Below, one piece after another: positions 9,108 through 17,426 of a DNA stretch of 64,000 nt (within the stretch, counting starts at the first letter, position 1; each line of letters begins with the position of its first letter). Location of the stretch: positions 2,790,001 through 2,854,000 of the forward strand of contig CBDDKZ010000005.1 in assembly GCA_965230415.1 (NCBI GenBank), in the 5' to 3' direction. The DNA comes from CBDDKZ01 sp965230415. GTDB taxonomy: Bacteria > Bacteroidota > Bacteroidia > Cytophagales > JAAEPT01. The notes under the pieces were generated by a model. That model did no database searches, was not told where the DNA came from, and was given only the letters and a program-made list of their open reading frames with translations. The position numbers were made by a program, and so were the translations under genes.

Positions 9108-9461
9108 ATGGAATTTAAAACGATATATACCTTCGATTTGCCGCACAAGGCGCATACCCTTAAATCTAAATTGGAATATGAAGGTATCACTGTGTATTTG
9201 AAAGACGAGCTTACTGTTCAATCTCATAATTTTCTGTCTCAAGCTGTTGGAGGTGTTAAAGTACAGGTTAGATACGATCAGGTAGATGAGGCCATTCAGG
9301 TTTTAAAAGAGAGTGGTTATAAACTAAATACGGAAAATGGAAATGGTGAAGGTGTTGTGGGTTTATTGGGGCAGTTTAGAAAGAACTGGAAAATGTTGGC
9401 GGTAGTACTAATTCTTTTCATAACTGCCATTCTGATTTTTATAACGACTCAGGATTTTTAA
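9108..9461 (+). CDS. DUF2007 protein with C-terminal membrane anchor
   Basis: 117 residues. The N-terminal 70 residues match DUF2007, a ferredoxin-like domain annotated as putative signal-transducing: FKTIYTFDLPHKAHTLKSKL, then a strand EGITVYLKDE and VKVQVRYDQVDEAIQVLKES. A single hydrophobic segment (MLAVVLILFITAILIFI, about residues 94-112) then anchors it, with the domain likely cytoplasmic. The family helps compare or sense neighbouring subunits by unknown means; no partner is adjacent. Confidence 0.8.
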   Translation: MEFKTIYTFDLPHKAHTLKSKLEYEGITVYLKDELTVQSHNFLSQAVGGVKVQVRYDQVDEAIQVLKESGYKLNTENGNGEGVVGLLGQFRKNWKMLAVVLILFITAILIFITTQDF

Positions 9462-9617
9462 AGTGAATCAATTAGACTAAGAAAATAGGTTATTAGCTTC
9501 TTGAGTGTTAAATAACAAAAGTACAGTTGCCAAATGTCAGTTTTAGTTCCTGATATTCTTAATGATTTGACTCCTGGTTAATACTTAACTTGAGGGAAAG
9601 TGTTGAGAAGGAAAGAA

Positions 9618-10484
9618 ATGGACAAAGCCCTGCAATTAAAACATGCGATGAAAGATGGAACGCTTACTTCTTTCGAAGCAGCAAAACCTTATTTGGATGG
9701 TTCGGAGCTTTTTCAAAAGCTATTGAAGGAATTCGAAGAAAACAACCTGAATCTTTTGCACCGCCTGATCGAATTAGCTGAAATTCCGTTTTCTTACAAG
9801 TATAAAAAAGTGCAGAACTGGAGAGATAAGCTGGCCGAACTTACCTTTTGTGGTGAAGGGTTCTCTCTTAGCGGTAAAAAAAATGATTTGTTGGCATGTT
9901 ATAACGCCATGATTACCACAGTGCTAATGAAACTAAACTACCCGGATTATGAGAAAATAGAAAAGGGAATATGGTGGATAGTGAATTATCAAAATACAGC
10001 AAGAAATATTGAAAACAAGTGGCCTGGTAAGGGAATACAAAAATATGGAGGGTGCATGAAATCTACTCCGTGTTATATTGGCGTAGTTAAATCGATGGTT
10101 TCATTAAGTGAATTTAGGAAAAACTGTGACGCCAAGAAATCAGCCATTAATTTGAAGTTAAGTCAAGGCCTGGAATATATTCTTGAACACAAGGTATATA
10201 AGCGAAAACGTACGGATATGCCTATCACAAAAGATATGACCAAACTAACCTACCCATTCACTTACAAAACCAATGTAGTTGAAATTTTGGGTCTGTTGGG
10301 TGATAACCAAATGCTATATGATCAACGCAGTGGTGAAGCCCGAACTTTGGTGCTTCAAAAAAGAAAAAAAGAGGGCTGTTGGCGAATTAACAGTCATTAC
10401 AAACCCAAGTACTGGGTGGAATTTGACAGCTTAAAACAACCGGCAGAGTGGCTTACCTTCAGGCTGAAAGAAATTTTGGGATAA
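9618..10484 (+). CDS. Putative alpha/alpha-toroid (prenyltransferase-like) protein
   Basis: 288 residues from ATG 9618 (MDKALQLKHAM); GTG 9600 would extend it by six. The sequence is all helical in character with no signal peptide. Repeated short motifs recall the inner/outer helix pairs of terpene-cyclase/prenyltransferase toroids: KYGGCMKSTPCYIGVVKSM, LSQGLEYILEHKVYKR, YPFTYKTNVVEILGLLG and a final GCWRINSHYKPKYWVEFD. I associate this pattern with cytosolic proteins labelled prenyltransferase or, misleadingly, NifH-like in databases. No catalytic DxDD or QW motif is visible. Function unknown; the fold call is moderate. Confidence 0.55.
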   Translation: MDKALQLKHAMKDGTLTSFEAAKPYLDGSELFQKLLKEFEENNLNLLHRLIELAEIPFSYKYKKVQNWRDKLAELTFCGEGFSLSGKKNDLLACYNAMITTVLMKLNYPDYEKIEKGIWWIVNYQNTARNIENKWPGKGIQKYGGCMKSTPCYIGVVKSMVSLSEFRKNCDAKKSAINLKLSQGLEYILEHKVYKRKRTDMPITKDMTKLTYPFTYKTNVVEILGLLGDNQMLYDQRSGEARTLVLQKRKKEGCWRINSHYKPKYWVEFDSLKQPAEWLTFRLKEILG

Positions 10485-10581
10485 AATTGCTATTAAGTTC
10501 TTCCCTTTAATCAGATTGTAGTGATAAAATGCTAATTTCAACTTTATAAGCAGGGAAATAGCAATAAAAAAGACATGGCAC

Positions 10582-11076
10582 ATGGAAGAAATTGTATTTT
10601 TAGAAGCGGTTGGCGAGGATTTACAATATTTGGAAAAAATAAGGAAGAGGGCCTTTCAACCAATTTTTGATTCTTTTAGAAGCATACTTGGAAATACGAT
10701 CTATGAGCATGCACAATTGCCGGAGGATATGGCGCAGAAAGAGCTGCTTATTTCACTGTTTGAAAAGGATACTGTTTGGCAAAGTTGGAAGGTTATCTAT
10801 AATCATAACATTGTAGGTTTTGTATCATTGAGGCTGGATGATAAAAATAAAGTCGGTGAGATTGGGCTCAATGCCGTAGATCCTGATTATTCGGGCAAAG
10901 GTATCGGTACAAAAATGTATGGTTTTGCTATTGAAATCATGAAACAGGCAGGTATGAAGGTGGCAACAGTCGCCACCGGTGGTGATCCCTCACACCTGCC
11001 TGCCAGAATGGCTTACCGTAACGCCGGATTTAACGTTGAAATTCCCGGTGTATGGATGTGTCAGGAGTTGGAGTAA
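10582..11076 (+). CDS. GNAT-family N-acetyltransferase
   Basis: 164 residues. The acetyl-CoA binding motif A is clear: EIGLNAVDPDYSGKGIGTKM, with the Q/R-x-x-G-x-G/A pattern as YSGKGIG, followed by the helix YGFAIEIMKQAGM. Motif B ends with MAYRNAGFNVEIPG. The family transfers acetyl groups from acetyl-CoA to amines. The acceptor cannot be told from sequence. It is the first of four unrelated GNAT genes within 8.5 kb. Confidence 0.88.
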   Translation: MEEIVFLEAVGEDLQYLEKIRKRAFQPIFDSFRSILGNTIYEHAQLPEDMAQKELLISLFEKDTVWQSWKVIYNHNIVGFVSLRLDDKNKVGEIGLNAVDPDYSGKGIGTKMYGFAIEIMKQAGMKVATVATGGDPSHLPARMAYRNAGFNVEIPGVWMCQELE

Positions 11077-11133
11077 TTCCATTCTTAAAACGAACATTAT
11101 GCTGGAGAAATTAGTAGAAAGGTCCGCTTGCTA

Positions 11134-11550
11134 CTATACTTCTGTAAAACTAAAGAGCAAATCCCCTGCATGGCATACTTCAAATTCACCTTTATTATTG
11201 CCTCTAACTTGCACGCCCTCTTTTTGCAATGCAGCGATGCCTGTTTCCAAATTGGGGTAATTAATAAGCTTGTGGTTATTACGGGTTACTCTCCAAAACG
11301 GTATGGGATCTGATTGTACCCCGGAAGTACTTTCAGCTATGATTTTTTTAATGAAGTTGGTGGTGCGCATGGGGCAGCTTATATTTGTGCCATGGTCCTC
11401 AGCCATTTTTTTGCATAAGGTTTCAATAAAAACTATTCGGCCCTGCGGAATTTTCCGGATTAAATCTTCGACCATAAAGCGATCGGGGTGTAGCATGGAG
11501 CCGCTACCATAAAACCGCTCCATTTTTGGTGGTATAGAAACTATTTTCAT
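11134..11550 (-). CDS. MGMT-fold protein lacking the alkyl-accepting Cys
   Basis: 138 residues resembling the DNA-binding domain of O6-methylguanine-DNA methyltransferases: VEDLIRKIPQGRIVFIETLC is the winged-helix entry, and IPFWRVTRNNHKLINY corresponds to the IPCHRV active-site block. Here the reactive Cys and following His are Phe and Trp, so suicide alkyl transfer is not expected. Alkyltransferase-like proteins (with Trp in place of Cys) bind lesions and signal to nucleotide excision repair, which is a possible role. Its ATG overlaps the TGA of the SnoaL gene (ATGA, 11547-11550), so it is translationally coupled and the last gene of a three-gene operon with the sigma factor. Confidence 0.72.
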   Translation of the reverse strand: MKIVSIPPKMERFYGSGSMLHPDRFMVEDLIRKIPQGRIVFIETLCKKMAEDHGTNISCPMRTTNFIKKIIAESTSGVQSDPIPFWRVTRNNHKLINYPNLETGIAALQKEGVQVRGNNKGEFEVCHAGDLLFSFTEV

Positions 11551-11939
11551 TGTAATTCAAGTTGTTGACTAAACAACGCACTGTCATAGAAACTTTGAAT
11601 GCTGGAGATCTTATCAGATTCGCACACGATGTAGTCCAAACCCCTGATTTCAATTTTTTTGCCTGTTGGTGCCGCTCCGAAGAAACTTCCTGTGTTGGTT
11701 CCGGTCATGAGCCATTCTAAATAAAACTCATTATTAGAGGCGGAATTTAGTTTTATTATCTTAAAAAAGATGTCCGGAAACGCTTCGTGGGTAGCCAATA
11801 TGCTGTTATGGATAATTTCCAGGGCTCCTCCGTGCTGCGCTGCATCCCAATAGTTAGACGATTCCTTAAGTACGCCTTCAAGATTAGAAACATTCTTATC
11901 GTTCCAGATCGTAACATATTGTTCTAAACATTGTTTCAT
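11547..11939 (-). CDS. SnoaL-like polyketide-cyclase-fold protein
   Basis: 130 residues without a signal peptide. The SnoaL pattern is good: an opening helix (LEQYVTIWNDKNVSNLEG), IHNSILATHEAFPDIFFKI, FYLEWLMTGTNTGSFFGAAP, then GKKIEIRGLDYIVCESDKIS. The family isomerises or cyclises small molecules or simply binds them. In ECF41-type sigma factors such a domain is fused to the sigma factor and controls its activity; here it is a separate cytoplasmic protein encoded just after a sigma gene, so a regulatory role for that sigma factor is a fair but untested inference. Confidence 0.78.
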   Translation of the reverse strand: MKQCLEQYVTIWNDKNVSNLEGVLKESSNYWDAAQHGGALEIIHNSILATHEAFPDIFFKIIKLNSASNNEFYLEWLMTGTNTGSFFGAAPTGKKIEIRGLDYIVCESDKISSIQSFYDSALFSQQLELQ

Positions 11940-11941
11940 GG

Positions 11942-12757
11942 CTAAAATTGAGTTGAGTTAATAGTTTGTTTTACTGCCTTTAATAATTGAGGTGGTGCTT
12001 CTGACACAGACACCGATTTAAATACACTCAATGTATTGTTGAGTGTGCTTATTTTATGCATCATGTCGATACTTTCTTCATTGTGTTTGGCAAATTGTAA
12101 TGACTGCGGATTGATCATACCTTGATCTACCAGGAAGTCGATTTTTTTGCGACACCTACATGCGTTATTTTCATTTACAAGTCCGCATTTTGTTGTCAGG
12201 AAATTTTTTACTTTATCCCGGGAACGTGATAGTTGTTTTCGGAAACTTGCAGGAGAAATTTCCAAAATCTCCGCGGCTTCGGTACTGTTGAAGTCCAGCA
12301 CAGCACCCAGTATAAAAATGAGTCGGTTAGAGGCGTTGAGACAATGCAAGAGCCCATGTAAACAACTTATTTTTACTTCCTCTTCCAGCAACCTTGTCTC
12401 ACCTTCGTTTTTGGAATGGAGGACCTGTTCAGATTGTCCGGTGTCTATTTGAAGGGCGTATTCTTCAAACGAAATGAGTTGTGTTTTACGACTCTTTTTA
12501 GATCGTTCGGTAAGCAGGTAGTTAGAGGCCACTTTATAAGCCCAGGTTTTGAAAGAACTTGTTCCCTTATAGCTGCTAAGGTGTGTTATAATCCGGATCA
12601 ATATTTCCTGAGAAGCATCTTGTGCGTCTTCCGGAAAAAAAAGCATTTTAAGAGCCAGGTTGTAAACAACATCTTTAATGGTTTCTACCACCAGTTCCAG
12701 TGCCTGTTTGTCACCCTTTAAAGCTTTTTCAATGAGCGAATTTAAATCTTTATTCAT
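11942..12757 (-). CDS. ECF-type sigma factor with Cys-rich tail, second copy
   Basis: 271 residues and a clear paralogue of the sigma factor at 1071. Region 2: DAQDASQEILIRIITHLSSY, then FKTWAYKVASNYLLTERSK. Region 4: LLHCLNASNRLIFILGAVLD and ASFRKQLSRSRDKVKNFL. The tail opens with CGLVNENNACRC (C-x8-C-x-C), and a Cys in KISC precedes region 4, both shared with the other copy. The gene leads an operon with the SnoaL-like and MGMT-fold genes, with two intergenic bases to the SnoaL gene. No anti-sigma gene is adjacent. Control through the Cys cluster or through the SnoaL partner is possible. Confidence 0.88.
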   Translation of the reverse strand: MNKDLNSLIEKALKGDKQALELVVETIKDVVYNLALKMLFFPEDAQDASQEILIRIITHLSSYKGTSSFKTWAYKVASNYLLTERSKKSRKTQLISFEEYALQIDTGQSEQVLHSKNEGETRLLEEEVKISCLHGLLHCLNASNRLIFILGAVLDFNSTEAAEILEISPASFRKQLSRSRDKVKNFLTTKCGLVNENNACRCRKKIDFLVDQGMINPQSLQFAKHNEESIDMMHKISTLNNTLSVFKSVSVSEAPPQLLKAVKQTINSTQF

Positions 12758-12946
12758 AAGTTTGATGCGGTCTCTATTTAATTAGACTATTTTGAATTTC
12801 AAGTGTGACACTTTAGAAGGAATTCTTTATGGCTATTTAACGCAAACCATGGAAAAGAGTGGTGCTGAATAAATAAACTAAAGCTATTGGGACTTTATTA
12901 TTGCGAAGTCATAGGCGTCGGGTAAATTATTTTGGTAAGCGTTGTT

Positions 12947-13795
12947 TTACATCTTCACAACCTTCTTAATCCAACTTCCAATTTTTATGAAATAAATACC
13001 GCTTTCCAGATCAGGAATATTTAGCTGAAGGTGAGGGCTTATGAGCGCTTCTTTTAATAGAACCTTACCTGTCATATCTGTAATGAAGAGGATAGAAGAT
13101 AGGCAGGACTCATCGCTACAAGAAATGGTAAAACTTCCTTCATAGGGCTTCGGAAAGATTGTTATACCGTCTTCTCTGGAAATATGCGTTATCGAAACGA
13201 TAGTACAAGGTGTTAATCCTGTGTTGCCACCTACACATACATTACATTCATCAATATAAGCTAAACCGCCCCAGTTTTGATTACAATCTTGCAAGTATGC
13301 CTCCAGACCTGTTTCACCGCCTACGCAAACACCACAATTATCGTAGGATGCAGTGCCACCGGCATCACCATTACAGTCGCGGCAGGTACCGCCTCCGTTA
13401 ATACCTTCGATGTCATTAGAGGATAAACTCTCTATGCAAATATTATCTTGATCTTCGGAATGAAAGTCCCAGATATCCAAAGGGGTCATAGCTCCGCATA
13501 TTTTGGCATGGCTTGAATTGCGCGCTCTGATGCGGTGCGTGGCGTCACCATCGAGAAAACCACCTTCCATTACTGCGGTGGTAGATCCTGTAAGTTGCAT
13601 CGTGTTTGTTTGAATACCTCCCCTGTATTCTTGTTAGCAAATATTCTCCCTCAGGTAAAAATACGATCCCTCCATAGCTATCTCCGGCACTATTTAAGGC
13701 GTTTTGAATAGCTGTAGAAGCGTCAATGCTTCCGGTATTATCAGCACCAAATTCTGTGACAGCATTTACCGTGTGAATGGGTGTGTCATAATCTC
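12947..13795 (-). pseudogene. Remnant of a T9SS pectate-lyase-like beta-helix protein
   Basis: Reading from 13795 leftward gives DYDTPIHTVNAVTEFGAD, then NTGSIDASTAIQNALNSAG and GGIVFLPEGEYLLTRIQG, which is the N-terminus of a Pectate_lyase_3 beta-helix domain. Near 13615 the frame is lost in the GGGGAGG run; the rest continues in another frame as GIQTNTMQLTGSTTAVMEGG to a Cys-rich linker (CNGDAGGTASYDNCGVCVGG, twice in similar form) and a short T9SS sorting domain (ITIFPKPYEGSFTIS) ending at 12947. A beta-helix enzyme of this type is normally hundreds of residues longer; most of the catalytic helix, and any signal peptide before 13795, are missing. Deletion plus frameshift makes this a dead gene. 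Confidence 0.72.
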
Positions 13796-13934
13796 AATAC
13801 TTAACATCCGCAATTTGAAAGGCATAGATAGAGCTTGTGAGAAAGCACGCGAAAATGCTACTCCAAAGGAGGCATGGGTACAATTTGTTTATAATGGTAT
13901 TCTTTGGGAACATGTAATAATTGAAGGTGATTAA
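13791..13934 (+). pseudogene. Orphan C-terminal coding fragment
   Basis: A frame open across 13791-13934 encodes LNIRNLKGIDRACEKAREN followed by EAWVQFVYNGILWEHVIIEG and a stop. It looks like the end of a real protein (amphipathic helix, then strand-rich end), yet the sequence upstream is the antisense of the beta-helix remnant. I cannot name the family. It probably marks a deletion or rearrangement junction at about 13795. Confidence 0.3.
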
Positions 13935-14186
13935 ACGCTAATCGCCAAACTCCTCGAGGATATGGTAATAAGGTCTGACAGGTTTTAAGAAACGTTTAAA
14001 TTACCTTCTATGCCGGATAATTGAGGTAATATAAAACCAAGCAATTAAGTAAAAACCAATTTTCTTGCTCTTATTTACACTAAATATACAAAAATGTTAT
14101 TTATTTATTGATAAAGGAGCGATAGTTCATTTTGCTTGCTTCGGGGAGATCGCTAACTATTAACCAAATTGGAGGAATTAACAATT

Positions 14187-14648
14187 ATGAGGATAGAAAG
14201 AGCTCATAAAGAAGACGCACAGACTTTGTCTGATTTAACATTTCGCGCCAAGTCTTATTGGAACTATTCAAAAGAACAACTGAAAAGGTGGGAAGATGAT
14301 CTTACTATATCAACAGCTTATATCGACCGGAACGATGTGTTTAAATTAATACTGCATAACAAAATAATAGCCTACTATTCTTATCAGTTTATCAATAATA
14401 AGGTGCTTCTTCTGGATAATATTTTTGTTGACCCGGAATATATAGGTAAGGGCTACGGTAAAACTCTAATGAATCACCTGATCAAAGAAGCAATACAAGC
14501 TCGTAAAGAAAAAATAAAACTTGAATCAGAACCCAACGCAGCAGCGTTTTACAAGAAAATGGGATTTAAAATTGTTGGGCAGCTCGAAAGTTCAATTAAA
14601 AATCGCTATTTACCCATCATGGAATTGGATATTGATGCCGATCTTTAA
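14187..14648 (+). CDS. GNAT-family N-acetyltransferase
   Basis: ATG 14187 (MRIERAHKEDAQTLSDL) is preceded by GGAGG at 14171-14175, unusually Shine-Dalgarno-like for this phylum; an in-frame TTG at 14169 is rejected. The 153-residue protein shows motif A as LLLDNIFVDPEYIGKGYGKT, with the CoA loop IGKGYG, then LMNHLIKEAIQAR, and motif B AAAFYKKMGFKIVG. Acceptor substrate unknown. It leads a run of same-strand genes (a second GNAT and a Crp-like regulator) with short spacers, possibly one operon. Confidence 0.88.
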   Translation: MRIERAHKEDAQTLSDLTFRAKSYWNYSKEQLKRWEDDLTISTAYIDRNDVFKLILHNKIIAYYSYQFINNKVLLLDNIFVDPEYIGKGYGKTLMNHLIKEAIQARKEKIKLESEPNAAAFYKKMGFKIVGQLESSIKNRYLPIMELDIDADL

Positions 14649-14681
14649 ATAAATGTGTGCTACTATTTTGTTGAGATTATT

Positions 14682-15251
14682 ATGGAACTAATAAGTACAA
14701 ATGGCGGAGTTAATTTTGTGTTGTATAAAACATTCAACAGCAGCTTATTTTTGCCCATCGCCAATTATGTGAACTGGAAACTCCAACATGACTGGGACGA
14801 TTACAATGAACTCTATCACGCTATACAATATATAGAGAAGATCAAAAGGATTGATGATGTTTGGTTTGAGGTACATACCTTAGAGAAAAAGGGTGAAATT
14901 AGAGGTGTGCTTACAATTGTCGGTGGAGCCATCGCTCAACTTGAAGGAGGGGCTTTTGATCCTGAAAAAACAGTGTTGCTGAAGTACTTTCATATTGTGG
15001 AAAAGGGAAAAGGTTATGGGAGTCATTGGTTGAATAAGGTGGTCATGCCCTATTATTCTGAAAGAGGTATATTGGATATTATTGTTACCAGTAGTCACCC
15101 TAAATCGTTTAATTTTTACGGTAAAATAGGTGTTGAAATTAGGAAGTATAGCAAAAAAAGCGATAATGAGCTCTATGATAGATTAGGTAAAGCTTTTCTG
15201 GTTCCGATCAAAGCTCAGCCTCGTTTTGAAGATGAATCAAAGCAAGCATAA
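14682..15251 (+). CDS. GNAT-like acetyltransferase
   Basis: 189 residues from ATG 14682 (MELISTNGGVNFV); a GTG at 14655 would add nine residues. The divergent GNAT core is seen in LLKYFHIVEKGKGYGSHWLN (CoA loop GKGYGS) and a final strand-helix pair ILDIIVTSSHPKSFNFYGKI. The long N-terminal part (DWDDYNELYHAIQYIEKI) is unlike the neighbouring GNATs. Substrate unknown. It follows the previous GNAT by 33 bases, and its end overlaps or abuts the Crp-like gene. Confidence 0.7.
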   Translation: MELISTNGGVNFVLYKTFNSSLFLPIANYVNWKLQHDWDDYNELYHAIQYIEKIKRIDDVWFEVHTLEKKGEIRGVLTIVGGAIAQLEGGAFDPEKTVLLKYFHIVEKGKGYGSHWLNKVVMPYYSERGILDIIVTSSHPKSFNFYGKIGVEIRKYSKKSDNELYDRLGKAFLVPIKAQPRFEDESKQA

Positions 15252-15258
15252 ACAACAG

Positions 15259-15834
15259 ATGAGTGTAACTGAACAAATAAAACAGGTGTTTGATGTTTAT
15301 ATCAATGTTCCTATTGAGGCCTGGCAGTCGTTTACAGATTCAGGAACCGTAGTTAGCGTTGAAAAAGACCAGGTAATAAAACAAAACAACACCATTGAAA
15401 AATATTTGTACTTTATTCTAAAGGGCTCAGGAGGCATACTGTTATGGAATAAAAACAATTTTATATGTATTGATTTATGCTATGAAAATGAATTTTTTGG
15501 CGATTATATGTCCTTTCTCTCAGTGCAGTCTACCCCTCTGGAAGTAATAGCATTTGAGCGAACGGAATTATTCAGGATTTCGAAGCCTGATTTTGATAAA
15601 CTAAGCATCGATAATGAATTCGGAGATAAAATTTGTCGCTTTGCTTCCGAAGGGCTTTTTATGCACAAGCAACAACAACAAATCGAGCTATTAACAAAGA
15701 CAGCCAAAGAAAGGTATGCTGGCTTATTAAACAAACAGCCAAGTATCATTCAGCGCACCCCGCAAAAGTACATTGCCTCTTACCTCGGAGTTACACCACA
15801 GAGTCTCAGCAGAATTCGAAACGATATAAACTAA
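15259..15834 (+). CDS. Crp/Fnr-family transcriptional regulator
   Basis: 192 residues from ATG 15259 (MSVTEQIKQVFDVYINVP), seven bases after the preceding stop; ATG 15232 would overlap the GNAT gene by 20 bases and is also possible. Residues 10-125 form the cyclic-nucleotide-like beta-roll (VVSVEKDQVIKQNNTIEKYL, GDYMSFLSVQSTPLEVIAFE). The C-terminal helix-turn-helix is IASYLGVTPQSLSRIRNDI. The phosphate-binding Arg-Ala of true cAMP binders is absent, as is usual for Bacteroidota members, so the effector is unknown. It probably regulates itself or the GNAT pair upstream. Confidence 0.88.
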   Translation: MSVTEQIKQVFDVYINVPIEAWQSFTDSGTVVSVEKDQVIKQNNTIEKYLYFILKGSGGILLWNKNNFICIDLCYENEFFGDYMSFLSVQSTPLEVIAFERTELFRISKPDFDKLSIDNEFGDKICRFASEGLFMHKQQQQIELLTKTAKERYAGLLNKQPSIIQRTPQKYIASYLGVTPQSLSRIRNDIN

Positions 15835-15889
15835 CTTACCATAGGGTAATTGTAGTGTAGCGCATTGATGGGATCTTTGTCATAAAAAG

Positions 15890-16597
15890 ATGCCTATGAA
15901 ACCTATTTTAACAGTTTTAGGAGTGTTATTCACTTCAGGTTTGTTAGTTTTTTCCAATAAATTGCTACAAAACCTCCCTTTATCCTTAGTACCCAATGCT
16001 TATATTAACAATTTGTTAAAGTATCAAATGAGGGTAATGATCATAGCATTTATTGTGATGGTCATCACATTGGTGGTGACCCCGGGAAGCATAGAACTCT
16101 TAAGGCTTGGAGATCTCGAAGAGTTAGCGACTAAAGAAAGGTGGCTCGGGATAAACGGTCGTACAAGTTGGAAAAGAAATGGGCTGGAACTACTACTCTT
16201 TATTAGTTTGGCAACCGCGGTATTTATGTTTTTTGTTTTGAAGCAAAAAGGAAGTGTATTCCATTTTAATTGGTCCTTTTTGCCCCTGATTTTGCTATTA
16301 GCCTTAAGCAATTCTTTTGCTGAAGAAATTATCTATCGATTTGCTATTAATGGTAACCTGACCGGGCTTGTAGCTAAAAATACCCTATTTATTCTTTCTG
16401 CAATTTTGTTTGGCTTACCTCATTTTGCAGGTTACCCTTCCGGTATTCCCGGAGTGATTATGGCAACAATTTTGGGCTATGTGCTATCGAAAGCGTCTTA
16501 CGAAACAAGCGGGCTGGGACTAGCCTGGGGAATTCATTTCGTGCAGGATGTGATCATATTTACAGCCCTGTTTATGCTCCCCACACCTATAAGGTAA
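15890..16597 (+). CDS. CPBP-family (CAAX/bacteriocin-processing) intramembrane protease
   Basis: 235 residues with about seven hydrophobic helices. The family catalytic motifs are present: EEIIYR (EExxxR, Glu145 and Glu146), FGLPHFAG (motif 2, His) and WGIHFVQD (motif 3, His). These glutamates and histidines bind the metal or water of the ABI/Rce1-type protease in the membrane. Members process prenylated proteins, bacteriocin leaders or anti-sigma factors; nothing here specifies which. The last four codons and the stop coincide with the first copy of a 21-bp-phased palindrome. Confidence 0.87.
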   Translation: MPMKPILTVLGVLFTSGLLVFSNKLLQNLPLSLVPNAYINNLLKYQMRVMIIAFIVMVITLVVTPGSIELLRLGDLEELATKERWLGINGRTSWKRNGLELLLFISLATAVFMFFVLKQKGSVFHFNWSFLPLILLLALSNSFAEEIIYRFAINGNLTGLVAKNTLFILSAILFGLPHFAGYPSGIPGVIMATILGYVLSKASYETSGLGLAWGIHFVQDVIIFTALFMLPTPIR

Positions 16598-16658
16598 TTT
16601 CAAATACCTATAAGGTTGTTCAAAATACCTATAAGGTTTTTTTAAAAACCTCATAGGT
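16585..16658. repeat. Four near-palindromes at an exact 21-bp period
   Basis: ACCTATAAGGT occurs at 16585, 16606 and 16627 and the variant ACCTCATAGGT at 16648. Each core is ACCT-NNN-AGGT and the step is exactly 21 bp, two DNA helical turns. Copies 3 and 4 can also pair into one long hairpin (AGGTTTTT with AAAAACCT, extended by ACCTAT with ATAGGT), so part may act as a terminator of the CPBP gene. The cluster may be a protein-binding array or a family of extragenic palindromes. Confidence 0.75.
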
Positions 16659-16730
16659 TGTAAGCGTTTTATTCGAACCAAAATGAATCAAATGGCGTTT
16701 TGCTTAGTTGTTAAAAAGCATTTAATAAAC

Positions 16731-17426
16731 ATGATTAGGCCTTCATATGACATAAAAGAACTCTTAGCTGAATTGTTGATCGAGATTCCGGGAGGAGAAG
16801 TGTTTTTAAGAGATGACCGTACAAAACGGGAATGGACTGAGAAAATAGCTCCTTTTTATTTGTCAAAATATGTACTTACTCAGGATTTGTATTTTGAGGT
16901 AAGCAAAGAAGACCCCAGTACATTTAAAGGAAGCAAAAAACCGGTAGAAACGGTGTCTTGGTTAGATTGTATCAAATTTTGTAATACACTTTCTCAAAAA
17001 ACAGGCTTAGAGGCTTATTACCATATTGATGTTGAAAAAAATGAATTTAGCATAAATGCAGCAGCGAAAGGTTATCGGCTTCCTACAGATGCGGAGTGGG
17101 AATATGCATGTAAGGCCGGGACAAGCAATACCAGATATGGGGAGCCCGCTGCCATTTCCTGGTATAAGGAGAACTCCGAAGGGCAAACGCACGAAGTTGG
17201 TTTAAAAACACCCAACGCATGGGGACTCTTTGATATGTTAGGGAATGTTTGGGAGTGGTGCTCTAATAGTTACGACGAAACAGTTTATGGTACTTACCGC
17301 GTTTTTCGCGGGGGTGGCTGGAACGATGAAGAACGCGGTTGCCTGGCTACGAACCGAAGAAGAAGTCACCCTGTGGCCTTTGCAATTGATGATCTTGGGT
17401 TTCGTGTTGCCAGAAATAGAGGCTGA
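16731..17426 (+). CDS. Formylglycine-generating-enzyme-like (SUMF1) protein without the Cys pair
   Basis: 231 residues from ATG 16731 (MIRPSYDIKELLAELL); ATG 16683 is an alternative. The SUMF1/FGE-sulfatase fold is clear: IEIPGGEVFLRDD, VETVSWLDCIKFCNTL, RLPTDAEWEYACKAG, GLFDMLGNVWEWCSNS and RVFRGGGWND. In true formylglycine-generating enzymes the C-terminal core carries two redox Cys residues; here it reads ERGCLATNRRRSHP, with one Cys, so sulfatase activation is doubtful. Related domains act in EgtB-like sulfoxide synthases, in gliding proteins and in diversity-generating variable proteins. No signal peptide is seen, and no sulfatase gene is near. Confidence 0.82.
   Translation: MIRPSYDIKELLAELLIEIPGGEVFLRDDRTKREWTEKIAPFYLSKYVLTQDLYFEVSKEDPSTFKGSKKPVETVSWLDCIKFCNTLSQKTGLEAYYHIDVEKNEFSINAAAKGYRLPTDAEWEYACKAGTSNTRYGEPAAISWYKENSEGQTHEVGLKTPNAWGLFDMLGNVWEWCSNSYDETVYGTYRVFRGGGWNDEERGCLATNRRRSHPVAFAIDDLGFRVARNRG

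Noticed and set aside
13704..13934. A complete 76-codon gene on the plus strand
   Set aside because: Its first half is antisense to the clear lyase remnant; only the part after about 13791 looks like real coding sequence.
16585..16658. Possible CRISPR array
   Set aside because: The repeats are only 11 bp with 10-bp spacers of low complexity, and no cas gene is present.
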